37,271 nt of DNA from SAR324 cluster bacterium (lineage in GTDB: Bacteria > SAR324 > NAC60-12): the NCBI GenBank assembly GCA_028282505.1, contig JANQHV010000628.1, positions 1-37,271 on the forward strand, given 5' to 3'. The notes under the pieces are model-generated. The model made no database searches, was not told the DNA's origin, and was given only the letters and a program-made list of their open reading frames with translations. A program made the position numbers and the translations under genes. This document shows positions 7,752 to 16,644 of this stretch, one piece after another. The first letter of the stretch is position 1. Every line of letters starts with the position of its first letter.

Positions 7752-9803
7752 ATGTCCATAAATGTTTATATCGAACAACTTTCTGTAGGAAGTGTTGGAT
7801 TTGTACTTTCGAAATTAACACAATTTTCTAAGAATAGTGACCAGGCAATCTCTCTTTACTATATTGATGGAACACCATTGGCTATTCAATTGATGGAATG
7901 GTTTTGTCAATCAAAAGGTTGGAACATGTCGCAATTGCCATTTGAGCTCCTGAACATTCGTGAAGCAGGAAGTGGTGATTTGATTCGGCTTTGTATCCCT
8001 TTCGATTACTTATGGAAAATCAAAAAGTCTATTTTGGATTTTGACTGGTTACCAGAAGAAAAAGAGCAAGCAGGGCTTCGAATGTTTTTGGAAAAGAGTG
8101 CTATTTGTGGAGTATTGTTAAATCCAAGATCACTCACTCGAACAATCTACTTGATTCATGTCGTTCAACAACACATGGAACAAGAGAAGCAGGCGGAGAG
8201 TGTGTTTATTCTGTTTGAACGATTATGGAAGCAAGTAATAGCAGACTATGCTCAAGCATTCGGGATAAAAGTCGAGTATATCAAAAATTGGATACCTATC
8301 AATATTATAATGGATTTTGGTTTTTCCTGGTCGATGGCTCTGAAACAGTGGGTATCGCAGGTTCTCAAAATCCATTTTCCATTAGGGCTCAATTGGATAC
8401 GGCGAGCGCGTTATCTTTTTAAACAACCAATCCATACCACTCCAGATGCACCCCCTAGAATTGGGGTCTTTCCACAGGGAGAATGGCATTTTAAAAATGA
8501 TGGTTTCAATTCGGATTATTTTTTCTCCTTGCAGTCTTCTTTGCCCAGTGAGTCGATTTTACTGCTGTTATCGAACTTTTCGTTAGAAAGGCATCAAAAA
8601 TTAAAACAGAATGGTGTTCACTTTTGGCTAATGAATCATGCTCCACCAGGTAAGATATCCACTCCTTTTTATTTAGGGCCTACTAATTTTTCAAAATCGT
8701 CTCCTCTTTTGCTACCTGATTTGCCTCCGTTGGAGCAACGACGGATACGATTTTTGAAAGCAGAGTTTGATTACAAGAAGACCTATTGGAGGGAGTTTTT
8801 CGAGCAACAGAAGGTGAAAGTTTTTACAACATGGTACAAGAATGAAGCCGATCATATCCCAATTGCCGAAGCAATGAGAGAAACTGGTGGGATTATGACG
8901 ATTTGGCAGCGTTCTTATGAAGAAATACCGAATGTTGGGCTTACCCTTTATACAGATGTTGCTTTTGGGTATTCTCCCTGGTTAGTGAATACGGAAAAAG
9001 CTCAGGGTTCCAAGGTTCGATATTATGTAGCGACGGGTTATCTGAGAGATTATAGTCATGCTCTTCTTAAACCAATGTCGTTGGAACTGCGCCAACAGCT
9101 TCATGATCAAGGATGTAAAAAAATAGTTTCTATTTTTGATGAAAATTCTGCCAGCGATAGCCGATGGCATTCTGGAGAAGAATTACAAAGAAAGCATTAC
9201 CAATTTTGGGCGGAGAAAGTCCTGGAACAACCTTGGCTTGGTGTTATTTTTAAACCCAAAGTTCCTAAAACGTTGAGGATGCGTTTAGGAGAAGATGTTG
9301 CCAATCTGTTGGATGAGGCTAAAAAAACAGGACGATTATTAATTTTAGATACTTCTGCGGAACACTCCAGCGCTGTTCCACCGGTTTTGGCGGCGATGGC
9401 ATCTGATATCTCCATTCAAGGACATCTCTGTGCAGGGACTACAGCAATGCAGAGTGCTTTGGCAGGAGTTCCATCAATTATGGTGGATTATGAAGGCTGG
9501 AAAAGGAGCCGGTTGTATCAATTGGGGGAAGGACTGGTTGCCTTTCCGGACTATGAAAATTTGTGGAATGTATTGCAGCAACATTGGAAATCTGAAAATG
9601 GAATTCCTGGGTTGGGAGATTGGTCTCCATTATTGGATGATTTCGATCCATTCCGTGATGGAAGAGCTGCCGAACGGATGGGTGATTATCTACATGCCCT
9701 GCTTAACGGACTCGTTCAAGGGATTGATCGGGAAATAGTAATGGCTGATGTGGCAGAAATGTACGCCAAAAGATGGGGTCCGGATAAAGTTGTAACAATC
9801 TGA
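7752..9803 (+). CDS. large putative glycosyltransferase (GT-B-like surface carbohydrate biosynthesis protein)
   Basis: The 683-residue soluble protein has no membrane segments. Its C-terminal half looks like a GT-B glycosyltransferase nucleotide-sugar domain, with CAGTTAMQSALAGVPSIMVD around residues 560-580, the pattern that in UDP- or CMP-sugar GT-B enzymes surrounds the donor site. The N-terminal third shows no motif I recognise. It resembles large proteins labelled surface carbohydrate biosynthesis protein in O-antigen loci. ATG 7752 is chosen because a TTG start at 7674 would overlap the ACP gene by 44 nt. Donor and acceptor are unknown. A transferase using the CMP-activated sugar acid is a reasonable guess. 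Confidence 0.6.
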   Translation: MSINVYIEQLSVGSVGFVLSKLTQFSKNSDQAISLYYIDGTPLAIQLMEWFCQSKGWNMSQLPFELLNIREAGSGDLIRLCIPFDYLWKIKKSILDFDWLPEEKEQAGLRMFLEKSAICGVLLNPRSLTRTIYLIHVVQQHMEQEKQAESVFILFERLWKQVIADYAQAFGIKVEYIKNWIPINIIMDFGFSWSMALKQWVSQVLKIHFPLGLNWIRRARYLFKQPIHTTPDAPPRIGVFPQGEWHFKNDGFNSDYFFSLQSSLPSESILLLLSNFSLERHQKLKQNGVHFWLMNHAPPGKISTPFYLGPTNFSKSSPLLLPDLPPLEQRRIRFLKAEFDYKKTYWREFFEQQKVKVFTTWYKNEADHIPIAEAMRETGGIMTIWQRSYEEIPNVGLTLYTDVAFGYSPWLVNTEKAQGSKVRYYVATGYLRDYSHALLKPMSLELRQQLHDQGCKKIVSIFDENSASDSRWHSGEELQRKHYQFWAEKVLEQPWLGVIFKPKVPKTLRMRLGEDVANLLDEAKKTGRLLILDTSAEHSSAVPPVLAAMASDISIQGHLCAGTTAMQSALAGVPSIMVDYEGWKRSRLYQLGEGLVAFPDYENLWNVLQQHWKSENGIPGLGDWSPLLDDFDPFRDGRAAERMGDYLHALLNGLVQGIDREIVMADVAEMYAKRWGPDKVVTI

Positions 9804-9824
9804 AATTTTAGTACAAGCTTGCCT

Positions 9825-10412
9825 ATGTTTTTGGAAAAATTAAAAGAAGAAATAGATCGATGGATTGATGAGTGGATGATGTATATTCCTGGAAATCTTG
9901 GAGTACGATTGCGTCGCATTCTATTAAGAAAAAAAATGAAACAGTTGGGAAAAGATGTCCAGATTGGTCCTCTGGTAACACTGATGCACCCTGAAAATAT
10001 CGAAATTGAAGATAATGTGATTATTTCAGGAAGAAGTGGTTTCATAACAGACAAGGAGACAACTATTCGAATTGGTGCGTATACTGGTGTGAATTTCAAT
10101 TCCTACCTTGTTGCTTCTCATCAAGGTAACATAATTATTGGCAAGCATTGTATGATCGCCTTCAATGTCGTGATTCGATCCGCTAATCACCAATTCGACG
10201 ATCCGACGCGTGTCATGCAAAGCCAGGGATATACTAGCGGGGATGTGATCATTGAAGATGATGTTTGGATTGCTTCTAATGTTGTGATTTCAGCTAATGT
10301 ACGAATCGGTAAAGGGTCTGTGATTGCTGCTGGTGCTGTCGTTGTAGACGATGTTGAACCTTATTCTGTTGTAGGAGGTATTCCTGCCCGACTGATTAAG
10401 CGCAGGGTATAG
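9825..10412 (+). CDS. hexapeptide-repeat acyltransferase (second in cluster)
   Basis: The 195-residue protein is a left-handed beta-helix acyltransferase: repeated I-x-I-G units, a candidate catalytic His in RSANHQFDDP, VIIEDDVWIASNVVISANV and a closing VVGGIPARLIK. It shares its domain layout and the EDDVWI block with the acyltransferase at 3892-4500, so the two are paralogous but clearly diverged. ATG 9825 is preferred to the in-frame TTG at 9819. It is separated by 7 nt from the next gene. Two different acyl decorations, or two positions on one sugar, are plausible. Confidence 0.85.
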   Translation: MFLEKLKEEIDRWIDEWMMYIPGNLGVRLRRILLRKKMKQLGKDVQIGPLVTLMHPENIEIEDNVIISGRSGFITDKETTIRIGAYTGVNFNSYLVASHQGNIIIGKHCMIAFNVVIRSANHQFDDPTRVMQSQGYTSGDVIIEDDVWIASNVVISANVRIGKGSVIAAGAVVVDDVEPYSVVGGIPARLIKRRV

Positions 10413-10419
10413 TGCTTTC

Positions 10420-12303
10420 ATGCGGCGTATATTTATTTTTAAGACATCTTGTCCTAAACAGATTAAGCAGTGGAGTCGTCATTGCACTCATTCTCAGCCA
10501 GTGTATTTCTTTCAGAAAAGAACATTGAGTGAGCGTGTATCTCGCTTATTGGTTGAATTAGGATGGAAAGCTCTTCCTCGCTTGAAGCTTGAGGATTCAT
10601 TACGAGAGCGTTTCCTACACGAATACCTGGAAATTGTGGCCCAATTTGCAGAATGGAATGCTCAGACTATTTTCTGGTGGGCAACCCATTTTTCGTCAAA
10701 AAATCGAATCAACTCTCCTGTTTTATTGTTTCTTGAAGAGTGGGTTGAATGTATTCAAGCTATCGAGCTTTGTCCAGATGAGAAAACTCTGGTATTGATA
10801 GATGTTTCCTGGGAAGTCATCGCGGGATTAGACGCACTGGCTGCTAAACATGAATGGGAAATATTGGTTTATGCTTTACCTCTCAACCGATTGTGTTATC
10901 GAATTCAGAAAAAATTTCGATTTTGGAAAAATTTTTTTGGAGAAGTCATAGGAACCATAGTTTCCATAAGGGCCGCACGAAAAACCTTTGGAAGACCAAA
11001 GTTTGCTACTCAATCTAATGCGTTTCGTTATTTGATCAAAAGTTTTACCTATTTGCGTAATTTTAAAGAAAAGGATGAATATATAGATCCGTTTTTTGGT
11101 CATTTGCCAGAGTATATACGGCAGTCTTGTGGCCAGCCTTCATCAGTACTTACGGTGGCATTAGGTTTTCAAGACAGAAAGCAATGTTATGCTTTAATGA
11201 AAGAATTGCCAGTTGCTCTTCATCCTTTGGAAAGCTATCTGAATTATTCAGATGTGTTTGTAAAGGCGTGCCAATGGCTATATCAATTCATGTTCAATAG
11301 ATTCGGAGTAAAAGGAAAAATTGAATTATGGGGCTATGAAGCTACAGCATTTTTCCGTGAGTATGTATTTTGTGGTGGATTAGCCATTTCATTTTTTCAA
11401 TTCATGCATTTTGATGTAGCGAAACGATTAGGGAAAAAATATCAGATTAAAAATTGTTTAATGACTTATGAAGGAAGGCCCTGGGAACGCTTGTTTATTG
11501 CGGGACTAAGGGAATCATGTCCAGATATACACATTATTGGTTGCCAGCATACCGTCATTCCTCTCTCAGCGGCAGACATGTTTTTACACCCACAAGAAAA
11601 AACACTGGTTCCCCTTCCTGATCGAGTGATCACAAATGGTTTAATCACAAAAAAAATATTAGATAAATACAGTGCGTATCCCAAAGAGAAAGTTCATGTG
11701 GGATGTGCATTACGTTTTGAAGCGTTACAAAAACTATCTCTTCTACCTCGGAAAAAAACTCAGGAAACCCAGGAAACTCCGTTTACATTGTTAGTTGCTT
11801 TTGGAGGAAGCGATGAGGAAGTGCCATTATTAAATTATGCTCTACAGCAGGCGTTGGAAATGCCAGAGGTGGTCTTTCGGACGAGAACTCATCCGACATT
11901 CCCATTTGATCAATTATTACAACGTTCTTTGTGGAATGAAAGGAAATTACCGGAAAACTTGCAGGATTCCAGGAAGCCAAGTGTGATTGAGGATCTCCAG
12001 ATTTGTAATGCCGTTTTATATTGGGGGACAACCGTTTCTTTGGAAGCTTTAATGGTTGGGAAGCCTATTATTCAGTTTGATCGAGGAGATTTTTTGAATT
12101 ATGATCCTCTTTTTGAATTCAAAGATTTCAAATGGCCAGTGTGCGAAGGGGTTTCTCTCAGAGACGCTATTCAGGAAATTCGTGATATGCCGGAGGCTCA
12201 GTATGCAGAGCTTCAAGTTAAAGGCAGGAAATATGTGGAGGATTATTTTTATCCAGTGACTTCAGAGTATTTGTCTCTATTTCTTCCGGTTGCAGAATGT
12301 TAA
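10420..12303 (+). CDS. large putative GT-B-type glycosyltransferase
   Basis: The 627-residue protein has no signal peptide or clear membrane helix. The C-terminal half is GT-B-like: GCQHTVIPLS near residue 373, LLVAFGGSDEEVP, TRTHPTFPF, and YWGTTVSLEALMVGKPIIQFD near 533-553, where the TxxLEAL-xxGKPII pattern matches the donor-binding region of transferases and polysaccharide enzymes that use phosphate-linked sugars. The N-terminal half is unrecognised. It appears to be a distant functional cousin of the product of 7752-9803, with a similar size and arrangement. A specific linkage cannot be read from sequence. Confidence 0.6.
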   Translation: MRRIFIFKTSCPKQIKQWSRHCTHSQPVYFFQKRTLSERVSRLLVELGWKALPRLKLEDSLRERFLHEYLEIVAQFAEWNAQTIFWWATHFSSKNRINSPVLLFLEEWVECIQAIELCPDEKTLVLIDVSWEVIAGLDALAAKHEWEILVYALPLNRLCYRIQKKFRFWKNFFGEVIGTIVSIRAARKTFGRPKFATQSNAFRYLIKSFTYLRNFKEKDEYIDPFFGHLPEYIRQSCGQPSSVLTVALGFQDRKQCYALMKELPVALHPLESYLNYSDVFVKACQWLYQFMFNRFGVKGKIELWGYEATAFFREYVFCGGLAISFFQFMHFDVAKRLGKKYQIKNCLMTYEGRPWERLFIAGLRESCPDIHIIGCQHTVIPLSAADMFLHPQEKTLVPLPDRVITNGLITKKILDKYSAYPKEKVHVGCALRFEALQKLSLLPRKKTQETQETPFTLLVAFGGSDEEVPLLNYALQQALEMPEVVFRTRTHPTFPFDQLLQRSLWNERKLPENLQDSRKPSVIEDLQICNAVLYWGTTVSLEALMVGKPIIQFDRGDFLNYDPLFEFKDFKWPVCEGVSLRDAIQEIRDMPEAQYAELQVKGRKYVEDYFYPVTSEYLSLFLPVAEC

Positions 12304-12324
12304 TTTTCAGAAAGAGATCTTTAT

Positions 12325-13332
12325 ATGTCTAAATTGCGATGTGGAATTGTTGGTTATGGCTACATGGGAGAGATTCGTAAACGGGTTATTGATTCCATGC
12401 ATGAATTAGAATTGGTAGGGGTTGTTGAAACAGTAGTAAAGAAACGGGAGTCTTTGCAAGACTGTCCGGTATTTGAGACTTTTGATCAGTTACTAGAAGA
12501 GACTTTTGATGTTGTTTTTGTGGCAACACCTAATTCTTATGCACCTGAGTTGTGCATACGCAGTATGGATCTCGGCAAACATGTGTTTTGTGAAAAACCT
12601 CCTGGGCGAAATTTGCAGGATATTCAAGCGATTGCTGAGGCTGAAAAACGGAATCCTTCTTGTAAATTGATGTTTGGTTTCAATCACCGTTTCCATCCTG
12701 CAGTATTAAAAGCAAAATCAATTGTCGATAGTGGAAATATGGGAAAAGTGCTCTCTCTTCGAGGTTTATACGGAAAGTCTGGAGGGAAAAACTTTCCTCA
12801 GTCCTGGAGAAATGATAGAACTATTTCGGGAGGAGGAATTCTTCTCGATCAAGGCATTCACATGCTTGATTTGTTTCGATTGTTTTGTGGAGATTTTGAA
12901 TCTGTCAAATGTTTTACCAGTCATGCATATTGGAATTTGGAAGTCGAAGATAACGCTTTCGTCCTCCTTGCAAATCAAAAGGGGCAAAATGCGATATTTC
13001 ATTCTTCAGCAACCCTTTGGAAACATGCGTTTCGTTTGGAAATTACGATGGAAGAGGGCTACCTTTTTGTGGAAGGTTTGCTTTCGAAGACCGGAAGTTA
13101 TGGAAGGGAGCGATTGACCGTTGGCAAACGTCAATTTGAGGATGAGATCGAAGCCTTAGGGAATCCGGCGGAAGAAATCTTTTACTTTGATCGTGACTTA
13201 TCGTGGGAATTGGAAGTCAAAGCGTTTGTACAGAGTATTATGAATAATCAGCCGATTGTCGTGAGTTCATCTACAGATGCCTTAAAAGTTATGGAAATCA
13301 TTGACCAAGCCTATAAAAACGCCCAACATTAG
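12325..13332 (+). CDS. Gfo/Idh/MocA-family NAD(P)-dependent oxidoreductase
   Basis: The 335-residue protein begins with a Rossmann motif GIVGYGYMGE (6-15) and has the family's EKP at Glu90-Lys91-Pro92, where the lysine is catalytic, plus DxxxH at Asp175-His179 (DQGIH). Length is normal for the family. Such enzymes oxidise or reduce ring hydroxyls of sugars, sugar nucleotides, sugar acids or inositol. In this cluster it probably makes a keto or epimerised sugar intermediate. It lies 21 nt after the preceding glycosyltransferase with a weak AGAGA ribosome site. Confidence 0.88.
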   Translation: MSKLRCGIVGYGYMGEIRKRVIDSMHELELVGVVETVVKKRESLQDCPVFETFDQLLEETFDVVFVATPNSYAPELCIRSMDLGKHVFCEKPPGRNLQDIQAIAEAEKRNPSCKLMFGFNHRFHPAVLKAKSIVDSGNMGKVLSLRGLYGKSGGKNFPQSWRNDRTISGGGILLDQGIHMLDLFRLFCGDFESVKCFTSHAYWNLEVEDNAFVLLANQKGQNAIFHSSATLWKHAFRLEITMEEGYLFVEGLLSKTGSYGRERLTVGKRQFEDEIEALGNPAEEIFYFDRDLSWELEVKAFVQSIMNNQPIVVSSSTDALKVMEIIDQAYKNAQH

Positions 13333-13346
13333 TATAGGAAATTCTT

Positions 13347-14363
13347 ATGCATAATATAGTATACATGGATGAGTTTCACGAAGGGGATTTAAAGCCTTTA
13401 GAAGGACTCCGGAAGTATTTTCAATTGATAAAAGAAGGAATTCCTGAGTTTTTTCCGAAAAGCGAGTTAAATGAATGTTCTTGTCCTGCTTGCTCGCAGT
13501 CAAAAATAGCTGCAGAATTTACAAAATATGGCATGCGGTATATCGAGTGTGAATCGTGTAATTCACTCTGGGTTTCTCCAAGGCCCTCTGAAATTGCACT
13601 GATTCGCTACTTTGAAGAATCAAAAGCAGAGATTTTTTGGAGAAATGAATTCATTCATATGACTGACAGGAAGAGGAAGGAAAAAATCCTGCAACCCTGG
13701 ATTCGATGGATTACGGAGTCTACTCAAGAATATTATGCTAATGCTAGGTCGATAGCGGATATTCATACGAAGCAACCCGTTTACTTGGACGAATTACAAA
13801 AAATAGAACGTTTTCAGGAAAAGGTGTTGATCAGTCCTTTTCTTTCTCAAACAGTCCTGAAAGAACATCCAAGTATGCGAGTGTTTCAGGAACCGGCTAT
13901 TGAAGGGTTGGAAAATCAACAACTTGATGTCATTACTGTTTTTGATGGACTAGGCATGACAGCAGACCCTTTTGCGTTACTTTCTGCAATTTTTTCTGCT
14001 CTAGCCCCTGGTGGTCTCTGTTTCTTAACAACAACTTTGATTTCCGGATTTGATTTGCAGACACTGTGGGATGCTGCCGAGAATATTCATCCTCCTACGA
14101 GATTAAACATATTTTCAGATACCGGTCTCCTGACGTTGGTACAGAAAACAGGGTTTGAATGCATCGAGTTCAGTACACCAGGAGTTCTAGATTTGGAAAT
14201 TGTGGCCGCAGAACAGCAAAAGAATTCATCAAATTCAATTCCCCGCTTCATTGCGTATTTACTCAAACACAGAGATGAAAATACTCACAAAGCTTTCCAG
14301 GAATTTTTGCAGGCTCATCGCTTGAGTTCTTATGGCCGACTTTTGCTTAGAAAGCCTACCTGA
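13347..14363 (+). CDS. zinc-ribbon methyltransferase-like protein with degenerate SAM motif
   Basis: The 338-residue protein has an N-terminal four-cysteine zinc ribbon (Cys46-x2-Cys49 and Cys68-x2-Cys71), followed by WVSPRPSE as seen in sugar and polyketide methyltransferases. The C-terminal half has a class I methyltransferase ending: VFDGLGMTADPFALLSAI, LAPGGLCFLTT, then a FSDTGLLTLVQKTGFE segment. The glycine-rich SAM motif I expected around residue 135-145 reads SIADIHTKQPVYLDEL, without the glycines. It may therefore be catalytically weak or have a non-methyltransferase role. AGGAAA precedes ATG 13347 at good spacing. Confidence 0.65.
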   Translation: MHNIVYMDEFHEGDLKPLEGLRKYFQLIKEGIPEFFPKSELNECSCPACSQSKIAAEFTKYGMRYIECESCNSLWVSPRPSEIALIRYFEESKAEIFWRNEFIHMTDRKRKEKILQPWIRWITESTQEYYANARSIADIHTKQPVYLDELQKIERFQEKVLISPFLSQTVLKEHPSMRVFQEPAIEGLENQQLDVITVFDGLGMTADPFALLSAIFSALAPGGLCFLTTTLISGFDLQTLWDAAENIHPPTRLNIFSDTGLLTLVQKTGFECIEFSTPGVLDLEIVAAEQQKNSSNSIPRFIAYLLKHRDENTHKAFQEFLQAHRLSSYGRLLLRKPT

Positions 14364-14413
14364 TTAAATGAAAATCCCTAAGTTATTAATTATTTGCTAT
14401 TGTTGGAGTCAAA

Positions 14414-15106
14414 ATGAGCGGTCTTTTTTTAGATACAGGTAATTTAGAAGAAATTAAAAAATATCACGCGATGGGAATCATTCGTGGGGTGACCACCAAT
14501 CCTACCATTTTACTGAAAGATGGAGTTACTGGGGGAATGGAAGGTATTCAGAAACGGACCAAAGACATCGCACGATTGATCAATCCTCTGCCACTCTCTG
14601 TTGAGGTCACCACAAATGACCCAGATGGAATGATAGAACAGGCTGTATCTTTTTCTAAATGGGCTTCGAATATCAATGTCAAAATAACCATTCATGGCCC
14701 CAATGGAGAATTGGATAATCTGGAAGTGATTCATGAACTAGAGAACAAACATGATATCCGAGTGAATGTGACGGCGATGATGAGTGCGCAGCAGTGTTTT
14801 TTAGCAGCAATGGCCGGTGCAACCTATGTCTCTTTATTTGGAGGAAGAGTGAATAACATGGGGTATAACGCGATTGGTGAAATTCAGAAATTGAGAGACT
14901 TGTTAGATAACTTTGGTTTGAAGGCAAAGATTATTATAGGTTCGACTCGTGAGATATTGAACATTTTGGAGTGGTTGCATGCTGGAGCACATATTGTCAC
15001 GGCAACTCCTAATCTGATTGAGGGGATGATTGTGCACCCTTATAGCAAAGAAACCGTTCAGATGTTTTTACGTGATGGAGCAAAAGTGATTGAGGAGTTG
15101 TCATGA
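14414..15106 (+). CDS. transaldolase / fructose-6-phosphate aldolase-like enzyme
   Basis: The 230-residue protein is a short transaldolase-family aldolase: FLDTGNLEEI at 5-14, GVTTNPTILLKDG at 25-37, Lys90 in INVKIT as Schiff-base lysine, and SLFGGRVNNMG. Its length fits the compact transaldolase/FSA subfamily and not the roughly 320-residue housekeeping TalB type. It catalyses dihydroxyacetone or related ketol transfer between phosphorylated sugars. It has a good GGAG ribosome site, and its stop overlaps the next gene's start (ATGA), so it is coupled with an HpcH/HpaI aldolase and a phosphatase. The trio probably builds a specialised sugar for the glycan. Confidence 0.88.
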   Translation: MSGLFLDTGNLEEIKKYHAMGIIRGVTTNPTILLKDGVTGGMEGIQKRTKDIARLINPLPLSVEVTTNDPDGMIEQAVSFSKWASNINVKITIHGPNGELDNLEVIHELENKHDIRVNVTAMMSAQQCFLAAMAGATYVSLFGGRVNNMGYNAIGEIQKLRDLLDNFGLKAKIIIGSTREILNILEWLHAGAHIVTATPNLIEGMIVHPYSKETVQMFLRDGAKVIEELS

Positions 15107-15891
15107 TTTCAACTGCAGAACGCTCCTCATTACGCACCAAGCTTCGTGCTCGAAAGAAAGTTTTTGTGGGCTGGCATTCCTTATCACATCCTTCGATTAC
15201 CGAAATTTTTACCCAATGTGGTTTTGACTTTATTGGGATTGACTTGGAACATAGCACTATTAGCCAGGAACAGTCCCAACGCATAATGACTGCCTGCCAG
15301 GCTGCCGGGATTTGTTGCATACCCCGTGTTGCTTCACACAATGGTGAAATGATCAAACGGCTTCTGGATTCAGGGGCAGACGGAATTATGATTCCGATGG
15401 TATCGACTGCTGAAGAAGTAGAGTGCATTATCGATTGGTGTAAATATTCTCCAGTAGGAAAAAGAAGTTTTGGGGTCGGCAGAGCACAGAGATTCGGATT
15501 CGATTATGACGAATACACCACCAATTGGAATGATTCTTCGTCCATTATCATTCAAATCGAAACCATTGAAGGGGTTGAAAATATTGATGTTCTTCTTGAA
15601 TATGAAGAGGTGGACGGGGCGATGGTAGGACCCTATGATTTGTCGGGATCTTTGGGAATTCCCGGACAACTGGATCATCCCAAAGTTGTGCAAGCACGAA
15701 AACGAGTGAATGAAGCTTGTCTTCGATACGGAAAGGCCTCCGGCACCCATTTAGTTTATCCTGATCACCAGCAAATTCATCAGGCCTTTTTAGAGGGGTT
15801 TACTTTTATTGTTTTATCTTCAGATATCTTTTTGCTCTGGAAATGGGCGGAACAAACTCGGGAACATATTGAGTCGTTTCGGGAGAAATAA
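15103..15891 (+). CDS. HpcH/HpaI-family class II aldolase
   Basis: The 262-residue protein follows the HpcH/HpaI (2-keto-3-deoxy-acid aldolase) pattern: FDFIGIDLEHS (41-51, His50 catalytic), IPRVAS with Arg75, metal ligands Glu153 (IQIETIEG) and Asp179 (VGPYDLSGS), and ADGIMIPMVST. The family adds pyruvate, or a related oxo acid, to an aldehyde to form a 2-keto-3-deoxy (or 4-hydroxy-2-oxo) acid, or runs in reverse. No NeuB or KdsA condensing enzyme is in the window, so this enzyme is a candidate for making the sugar acid activated by the cytidylyltransferase at 44-1177. That is inference. It overlaps both neighbours (ATGA upstream, TAATG downstream). Confidence 0.88.
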   Translation: MISTAERSSLRTKLRARKKVFVGWHSLSHPSITEIFTQCGFDFIGIDLEHSTISQEQSQRIMTACQAAGICCIPRVASHNGEMIKRLLDSGADGIMIPMVSTAEEVECIIDWCKYSPVGKRSFGVGRAQRFGFDYDEYTTNWNDSSSIIIQIETIEGVENIDVLLEYEEVDGAMVGPYDLSGSLGIPGQLDHPKVVQARKRVNEACLRYGKASGTHLVYPDHQQIHQAFLEGFTFIVLSSDIFLLWKWAEQTREHIESFREK

Positions 15892-16568
15892 TGCAACTTC
15901 CATTTAAAGTACTTATTCTCGATTTTGATGGTGTTATTATTGAATCGGTGGGTATCAAAGATGATGCCTTTGAGCAATTGTTTCGTGGTTATCCAGAACA
16001 TTTAAATCAAATTATAGAATATCATTTAGCACATAATGCGACGATTCGTTTTAAAAAATTTCAATATATTACAGAGACAATTCTTCAAGAACCCTATACT
16101 GACGAAAAAGAGCAGGAATTGAGTGCTGCCTTTTCAAGACTGGTTTTTGAGCGTATTGTCCAATGTCCTTTTGTGGAAGGGGCAAAAGCCTTTTTAGATT
16201 TTTTTCTAGGACAAATTCCCGTATACTTGGTGTCTGTTTCGCCTAAAGTGGAATTAGAAACTGTTTTGGAAAGGCGACAGCTTGATATCTATTTTAAACA
16301 AGTCTATGCAGATCCCTGGAACAAAACGGATGCAATCAAAGATATTCTCCAAAATGAAAGCATTGGTGCTGAAGATGCTGTTTTTATCGGAGACACTCCA
16401 GAAGATTACCTCGCAGCTAAAGCAACAGGTCTTTTCTTTATAGGACGATTCAGTGGAAAAACATTCCCTGCCGCCGGTAAAATCCCTATATTTCAAAATT
16501 TGTTTGAAATTAAGGAATTTGTAGCTCACCTTGATTCATTTTCTACCTTTCAATCAGACTATCTTTAA
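15891..16568 (+). CDS. HAD-superfamily phosphatase
   Basis: The 225-residue protein is a phosphoglycolate-phosphatase-like HAD hydrolase: DFDGVI with nucleophile Asp11 and acid/base Asp13, VSVSP in motif II, a lysine-rich motif III region, and IGDTPEDYLAA (about 163-173) as motif IV. It should remove phosphate from a sugar or sugar acid phosphate. Start ATG 15891 shares a base with the stop of the upstream aldolase, indicating coupled translation. It could act like NeuB-pathway or KdsC phosphatases, freeing the sugar acid before CMP activation. Confidence 0.88.
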   Translation: MQLPFKVLILDFDGVIIESVGIKDDAFEQLFRGYPEHLNQIIEYHLAHNATIRFKKFQYITETILQEPYTDEKEQELSAAFSRLVFERIVQCPFVEGAKAFLDFFLGQIPVYLVSVSPKVELETVLERRQLDIYFKQVYADPWNKTDAIKDILQNESIGAEDAVFIGDTPEDYLAAKATGLFFIGRFSGKTFPAAGKIPIFQNLFEIKEFVAHLDSFSTFQSDYL

Positions 16569-16644
16569 ATCTCATTTCTGTTGGCTACAGAAGGAATTAT
16601 TGCTTTACGATTGTATCATTATTAGACTTGTGAAAGAATAGGTT

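Noticed and set aside
15009-15428. 139-residue open frame on the minus strand
   Set aside because: It lies antisense to the transaldolase and aldolase genes, has no recognisable motif, and its composition fits a shadow frame.
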